From Pelargonium nanum (Eukaryota; Streptophyta; Magnoliopsida; Geraniales; Geraniaceae), in contig JAYMTF010000111.1 in the NCBI GenBank assembly GCA_036897485.1, positions 1-52,909 on the forward strand: DNA of 52,909 nucleotides, in the 5' to 3' direction. This document shows, piece by piece, positions 45,501 through 52,909 of the stretch (position 1 is its first letter; each line of letters opens with the position of its first letter). The notes under the pieces were generated by a model. The model worked only from the letters and a program-made list of their open reading frames with translations, did not search any database and was not told the origin of the DNA. Both the position numbers and the translations under genes were made by a program.

Positions 45501-48500
45501 GTGAATATATTGTTTATCTAACAATTCAATTCATAGCTAGTGAATTATATTTTCCTTGATAGCAAATATAAAAAAACCAGGTAGACTTTGTGAAGCAAGC
45601 AAATTGTGTAGGTTTGAACAAGAAGGCACAGGATGTTCCTTTTCTCCTAATTCTACAAAACGGGTCTACATCATCAAGAACACAAACAGTAATTAACGGA
45701 TAATTGGCATTAAGGATTTCCTGATAGAATACACCAATGGGCAAAAAGGTTAATCATTATAACTGATAACACTTCATGCTAAAGGGTTCTACATAGATTA
45801 TTTGCAATGCTTCTGACATATAGATTAAGAGCTAGAAATCTTTTCTAATCTTTTAGGGAAAACTTTTCCTCCATCTGTGAAAACCTTCTTAATCTATCGA
45901 GGAAAAAGTTTTCTGATCCATTGGGAAAAGCCTTGAGCTTTCTCCCATAAATTCTGTCTCTTGTAATTGCAAATCTAGCATGTTCGTGGACATAAGCAAG
46001 TATCAACCTCTACCATGACTGAATAATGCATACAGCACACCCATTTTTAGTACCAAGGGTAGGTTAAAACTTAAAACAAATTGCGTCAAAAAGAAAAGAC
46101 CAAAAAAATTGAATAAGAATTCAGACGTGCAGTCATAGGATAATTGAGCAAGTAACAAACCATTTGGCTTTAATCCTCATATCTAACTTACTTGTCGAGC
46201 AAGGCGGCGAGCATTAAGTGATTTGGCTACACTAGGCCAAAGCTCCTCTCCAATTGAGTCCCATATTGGATCCTTGAATGATGTCACGGGAAGCACAAGA
46301 ATATCCCCAAGTCGCTCCCATCTGAAGCACCGAGAAGAATATTACTAATTTTTGCTATTTTATATGATAAGAAATTTAACGAGTGACAAGTCAGACTCAT
46401 AAATAAACATTGCATTTTCCCACAAAACTTCATACTGCCAGCAATTTCTTGTACATCTCATGTAAACAAGAAATTTATTTAATAAAGAATGTGATATGTT
46501 ATATATTCCAATTTTTTCAATCAAAGCCATAATGTAAACACCAAAGGAACAACATTATTAAACACAAACCTAGCAGGTAGCTCCTCTAAGAGTTGTTCTG
46601 GTAGGCCTTTATTCTGTATCAAAGATTTTACAGCTTCACTCATAATTTTAAAAGGAGATTTAGGAACTCTTCTAATTTCCAAAATGTCACCTGCCACCTT
46701 TGTGGCCCCACAATTCTTTAGAAGATCCAAGGCTGTTGAACATGAAAGCTCATTTAACATAATCTTTTTTGCAAAGGATTTGTTAAGGTCTTCCAGACCA
46801 TCTAATGCATCTCCAGAATGATGTTTTTCATGGAACACGGCACTAAAATTTTCAGTCACAGGAAAACATATATGAATTCCATCCTCTTCATTATAAACTT
46901 TCCTGCCAAGATCTAGCCAACCAAACTTCTTTAATATGTCCTTCCCTAATTTAGCATATTTCTTCTCAAGTCGTAAAACCCAATGAGAACCGACCACTGT
47001 ATGTCTATTGTTTGCCCCAGTTGTTTTAGTATCAATATTCATGCTAGGAGCCTCAGTTAAAGTTTGCGCATTCCTGCTCTGTAGACCTTCAAAGTCATCA
47101 TTTCTTTCTCTTGTTAACCCTTCATCTTGCAGCTTTTTCGCCATTTCAAAATGCAAAAGACGGTCATCTAGAGAGATTAGAGGAAGCAAGCTGATTTTCA
47201 TTGGCTCGCTAAATTTTGTTCCAAATGCGTAACAAGCTGCCCCACCACCAATTATAACAAGATCATCACCAATGACATTGGCTGTACTACGCACAAACAA
47301 ATGTTTGCAAGCAGAATTGAGCATCACATGCTTCCAAGTCTGAAGCCGGAGATCAAGTAGTGCCAATTCTTGATAATGTTGTTTGACGGGACAACCACCA
47401 ACGACTCCAAGATAATTTTTGTACACAAACATAGAGTGGGAAAACCTTGCGTTTGGATTTCTTCCTGTTGTCTTTTCCTTCTTCCATTGACATGTCTGGA
47501 CATCAAAACTATACAGGTCTCCTAGTGCCTTCTCTCCATTATACCCCCCAAACAAGAAGATCTTTGAACCATATGTTACCATTGAGTGAGAATGGCGGGC
47601 ACATGGCCATTCTCCATCAACCAGTACCTCTCTCCATTGGAGATTGACTGTATCTAGAACGTGCAGGGATGAAGAGATCGCATTATTATTAAGTCCACCA
47701 AATACGTATATTTTCGACCCAACCACTGCGGCTGCATGTCGATGCCTGTATGACAAACAAACAGCAGTAAAAGGATATTAATTTAATGCTTATGGATAAG
47801 ATGTCACTAGAAACTAAGGAATCTGTCATGAAAGATTCAAGAGAACAGAAATGCAGGTAAAATTGTTGGCATCAATACATTGACTTCCTACTAAGCTGAT
47901 CATTAGCCTATCTTAAGCATTTTTGCAGCAAAGAAAAATTACTACAAAAGCACAGCGCTGTTTATGCTATATGTGTAATGCCAAATTATGAACACGGAGG
48001 TTAAACAATATAGGACGAATAAATGCACTAAAAGCATCACCTAGGAGGGAAAACACTGCTTGTACATTCTAATAATTTCCATTCCTTCTTAGCTGTACTG
48101 AAGACCCATATATCACTGAGAATGTTGACAGGATCTGCTCGTCCTCCAATTACAAACATACAATCTCCTACCAAAGAAGCTGTGTGACCCAAGCGTGGAG
48201 AGGGAGCACCCTCCACTTTAACTGCTTCTAATCTTCCACACGATGGATCAAGCATAAAAGAATCATTCCTACGTGCATGTCTTCCCAAGCCTCCAAATCC
48301 ACCAAATACAAGAACATGCCGAAATGCATTATCCATTGTACAAGATGAGTGACCCCAAAGGAAAAGCTTCTCCAGAGGCTCACCAATAATCGACATCTGA
48401 GCAATAGGTAGACTGCAACTGGGAACTCCTACCAACCCTGCCAATGATTCAAAGACTCAAACTTGCGGTCACATTATAAGGAAATTTGTCCTGCAATAAA

Positions 48501-51500
48501 CATACATTAGTATGTAATGGTACTAATAAGGCTCTGCATGCATATTTGTCACATTTGAGTAGCAATGCACATATTACCGAATATCATACTCCCTTAGTCC
48601 CAAAATGAACATCCTTGTTTCCATTTTGAGAATAATTAAGAAGTTAGTTAGTGTTGTACAATTACTTTTGAATCCCCTTGAGCATGTGCTCTAACAAACT
48701 GAAGCGATATTGGCCAACTTATTATGAGGACGTTATTGGTAATTCATGCTATAACTAATTTCCTAAAAAAGAAAAGAGGACACTCATTTTGGGGCAAAAA
48801 TGCAAAACAAACAGGATATTCATTTTGGGACAGAGGGAGTATATCAGTCCTCATCACAGTTTTGGCTAAAATATTTAAAAGTAAATTGTGATGTTATGTG
48901 TGTAATTTGTATATAACAAAGCATACAAGTAGAACAAATATAACTGGAAGCAGAAATTACTTCTAGCTAGAATTCAAAAATTGAAACAATTAAATAGAAG
49001 TGTTTAAGATAAAATGAAACCATTGAATCATATTGACCATAATTGCAATAAGGCATTGTTATTTCCAAACTAAAGTTTTCCAATAACTTATAAGTTGGGA
49101 GGGAACTACGGAGATGTCAAGCAAAACATGAGGCTGGAAAGAGGCAAAAAAAACTATGTTTGACCGTATGATCCAAAAAATAAACTAATAATGATATTTT
49201 GATTCTGGCATTAGATATCCATGAGCTGAACAAATGCTCATTCATCATACTCTTGGTCCTCTAAAAAGACCCCCTTTTTTCTTGTGGTATTATCTGGAGC
49301 ATTCACCGCCTGTACTCGTTATTATGCATGCCTGATAATTCAATACATAGTCACCAGAATGCAAAGTGGATTTTACTTTTACATGTATGCAGCATATATA
49401 TCACTTTTCAAATACTTTGGAAAACAGATGCAATTAGTGCAACGATAGATACAAATCATATGTGAAAATGAGAGACATATAAAACGATGAAATGATTCTC
49501 AACTGATCTTTGTCATTTTAATATGAATCCAACTCAAAAACAGTGACATATAATGATTAGGAGAAGATTGTTAAAAAAAGTTCAATCTTTCAAACACAGC
49601 TATGGATTTACCTGAATGGGCATGAGCTTCTATTCTCTCAGAACCATCATCAGGATCTTGCCCACCATTACAATCACCACACTCCTCACCACCATTCACC
49701 AAAACTGGACCTCCAATCTCAGCCGCAGCTGATCCTGCAAAACCCTCACCCCGCAACGCCAGAAAAAACCCATCAGTTCTCTTCCTATTGGCCTCCATCT
49801 TCTCATTGCCCACCGTCACAAGGTACCTCACATACTCCGGCGACACCATAAGCTTCTGGGTATCCCCCAACGGCACCTCCATGCGTATTGAACACCGAAT
49901 AGCTATAATCACCCGCTTGCTAGCACTGGTAATACCCGATTCACGAAACCCAGAAGATATCGCAGCCGCCACCAGACTCTGAGCCGAAGAGAGGTCCTTG
50001 CACTCAATGGCGATAATGAGAGGCTCGAAGCGGAAGACCAAATCACAGGGGGTGGGTGGTTCTGGGTTGGGTTCGGAGGGGAAAAGGAGGGAGACGACTG
50101 AGTCGGGGTCGGCGAGTTCGTGGGAAACGAAGAGCCATGAGCCGCCACGAGCCTTCTTTTTGGGAAGATTGGTAGTGGGTGAGGGCTGGGAGAGGATGGA
50201 GATGCGACCGGAGCAGGAGCTGGTGGTGAAGTAGGAAGGGTGGTGGTTGATGGCATCTAGGAGGGGGATGATGGGTGTGTCCAGAGAGCCCTTTGGCGAT
50301 TTGTCAGTCACCGTAGAGCTCAGTGACGCTAGCGTTGCCGCTTTCCTCTTCTCGAACTCCATTTCTCTCTCTCAGTTGACGCAGTGTTTTGAGCTAAAAT
50401 CTCTCTAAAATCTCAGAGAAGACTGAAGAGAAGTGAAGAAGACGAAGAAAGAGGAACTTTGGGTGTTTTGAAGTAGGGTTGGATTGATGGGCTGGGCTTA
50501 GTTCGAGGCCCATGTACATAAATAAATACTAAATAGGGTCTCAAATTGCTTAAATAAAGTAATAAACCATTTGTGTTGTGTAGTAGCTCAACTCAACAAT
50601 TCCTTTCAAATACCTTGCCAATTTGTGTACATGGGTTGTATACTTCTTGTATCGAGATTTTAGTATTATGTTAAACAAGTTAATTTGAATCCGACTTAAT
50701 TATTAAATGTGTTGAACAATTACAAATTCCGTATCGTGTCGTGTTATGACATGTCATGCCTGTGGTAAGCTTTATGGTTAATTGACTTGGCAATTGCCAC
50801 ACAGTTGACAAGATACTAAACATGTAAGTTGATGATTCAAACATTGCATAGTTCACAAATACGCCAATTGCCATACAAAACTGTCAGAGATTTCAAATAT
50901 GTTATATAGTAAAATATAAAAAAAGTAACATGTATGTATGTACAAGTACAATCAAGTACAATAAACCAACTAACTAAGTAGCTACGTCGATGACCTTGAA
51001 ATCCAGTACTTCTCAATCTCTCTTGCCGTCCTTCCTGGAATTCTCCCAGCAATTAGAGACCACCTGTTCAATCCCATCAAACTTATCAAAAGAAAAGTAT
51101 AAGCATAATCTGGTGGTTTAAGGCGTTTGTTTCCGTTTTCGAGTCTTCCTTCAGGAATTGGTACTACGATAACAAAATATTATTAATTTACCTCTGTCCA
51201 ACCAAGTTAAACATCCTGGCTATGAGCTCCTCCTCGTCTTGGGAGAATTCAAGGCTATGATTTGAATCCTCACCTTTGATTACTTCTAAAACAGAACAAA
51301 CCCAAATCACCAAACAACATATAATTATAAACAAACATGTGAATTTGATCAATTGGGTAATTAAGTTGGTACCTTTAGTATTTTGAGTAGCAGTAGCGGC
51401 GGCGACTGAGGTGTGAGTGTGATACTGATCTGTGTCTCTCATCTCCTCCATGGTAGTGAGGATCTATAGGGCATATTTTATAGGATTTATATGTATATAT

Positions 51501-52909
51501 AGCTGAATATGGGATGAGGACCAAGACTGGTAGTTCAGGGACTTTGATGGGTTGTTGAGGTTCCATATAGTTGGTTGGGTTGGCCTTTTGTGCTTTTTAA
51601 TGAAAACCCAATTTCTAAATAGACAAAAACTTTGTTTTTCTTTCTTATCATTTTCACGCCGATCACTCTTTTGTTGTTCTAGCTAGGTTGTTCAATTCCT
51701 ACCCTTTTGTTTTCTTGTGAATGTGAGACATATATATATATCCATGTAGTGAAATTTGCCTCTCTTTTTTACTGTGCTTAAACTTACATGATTGAGACAT
51801 TGTGTCAATTGTGTGGTTGGTGGAAGGGTTTGTTTAGTCTCATGGAATGAAAAAATGGGTGTTCAGTTCTTATCCATTCCATGACCAGGCTTGACCTAAA
51901 ATAGTTCATTTATCTCTTACAGAGTCTTAGCTTTGTTGATAGCATTTAAATATATTGAACTTCAAAATAGTAATTCATTTCAAAATAGTATTAGCTTCCA
52001 TGACTTGGCTTGACCTAAAAGAGATTTAGTTTAGTTATTGTAAAATGAATACTAATTCATATCAAATGATGACCAACAACACATCTTATATTTGAAATTT
52101 CACCTTGTTATTTAATTTCAAGTAAATAAATTCAAATAATGTTTCAAGAAACTAGTCCAAACTTCTTCCATTGCGTATATTTCATCTTGATGGTTTTAAG
52201 TGTATATTTTAACTGAATATAAAGAAATTTTAAATTCTGATCCCTAAACTGTCCAAACAAGTTGAATGCGGCGTGAAACAAGATAGTCCAACTCTTTTAA
52301 CAAGCACGAAAACCAACCCTCACCTCTAGAAACCAAGCAAAGCTCTATCGTAGGAGAAAAGACGTGTGAAGGTAAGTCTGTGTAAGTTTATGCTTAGGAA
52401 TGGTACCAAAGTCACGAGCTTAGAGCCTTGAGGCATCATAAAGGGTCAATAAGACGCTAATCAAAGCGTAGACGCTCCTGGAGAATCAGTTTCATTCCAT
52501 AGTACTTGAAGGGTATGTGCAAGTTTTGAAACTCGCGTCTCGGAAGCTAAACTTAAGAGGTTGTTGTGAGTAAGTGAACCCCACATGTGCCAAACTTTGA
52601 TTTGTTAGTATAAATGTGCAACTTTTGAAGAGAGAAGATATGAAAGTATGAAAATTTTATTTCTCTTAATTAATTCAGGAAAAATATTTTTTCATGTATA
52701 TTTTTTTACATGTATTTTCATATGTATTTGATATTGCTAATGAAAATGGTTAGGGTAGAAAATGGTTAAATTTCAATATTTTAATGAATTTATTACAAAC
52801 GTTAATACTTTGTACCTATTTTATTAGAGATCATCCAAAAAAATCGTTAAATTATTTTTCTTAAGATTTGATGTATTATAATAAGTTTGTGCAACTTGTT
52901 AGTGTTTAA

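Overview
The window is nuclear DNA of a eudicot plant. It has intron-split genes with GT-AG junctions, AT-rich introns and spacers, plant-specific families (S40 senescence regulator, CDPK, class III peroxidase, single-repeat R3-MYB), and a plant-type wybutosine fusion protein. I cannot fix the species from sequence alone. All exon joins below were made by hand from reading frame, splice signals and remembered family sequences.

Layout, left to right: (1) 892-3016 (+), a MATE transporter whose first exon lies left of the window; (2) 3664-10385 (-), an Hsp110-class HSP70-16 gene, intact in its ATPase part but broken near its 3' end; (3) 13782-16448 (+), a coiled-coil protein of the At5g41620 / BRANCHLESS TRICHOMES kind; (4) a 5.4 kb gene-poor spacer with a possible CACTA transposon end; (5) 21850-22515 (+), a one-exon S40 gene behind a G-box cluster; (6) 25042-29983 (+), a CPK29-like calcium-dependent kinase; (7) 32562-36892 (+), a 707-residue plant protein whose middle resembles a degenerate tyrosine recombinase of Crypton/DUF3504 type; (8) 38081-39564 (-), a PRX42-like peroxidase; (9) 42339-50362 (-), the TYW3-Kelch-TYW2 fusion for wybutosine synthesis, with a Stowaway MITE in intron 1 and a decayed LINE in intron 5; (10) 50982-51451 (-), an 84-residue CPC/MYBx-like R3-MYB. 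The last 1.4 kb has no gene I can support.

The genes do not form a pathway; this is an ordinary gene-rich chromosome arm. The points most worth following are the recombinase-like domain in gene 7 and the localised decay at the 3' end of HSP70-16. Both housekeeping-type genes (HSP70-16 and TYW) have TGGGCY site II clusters upstream, whereas S40 has G-boxes. I saw no CRISPR array, rRNA or convincing tRNA gene, and no recognisable virus-derived element.
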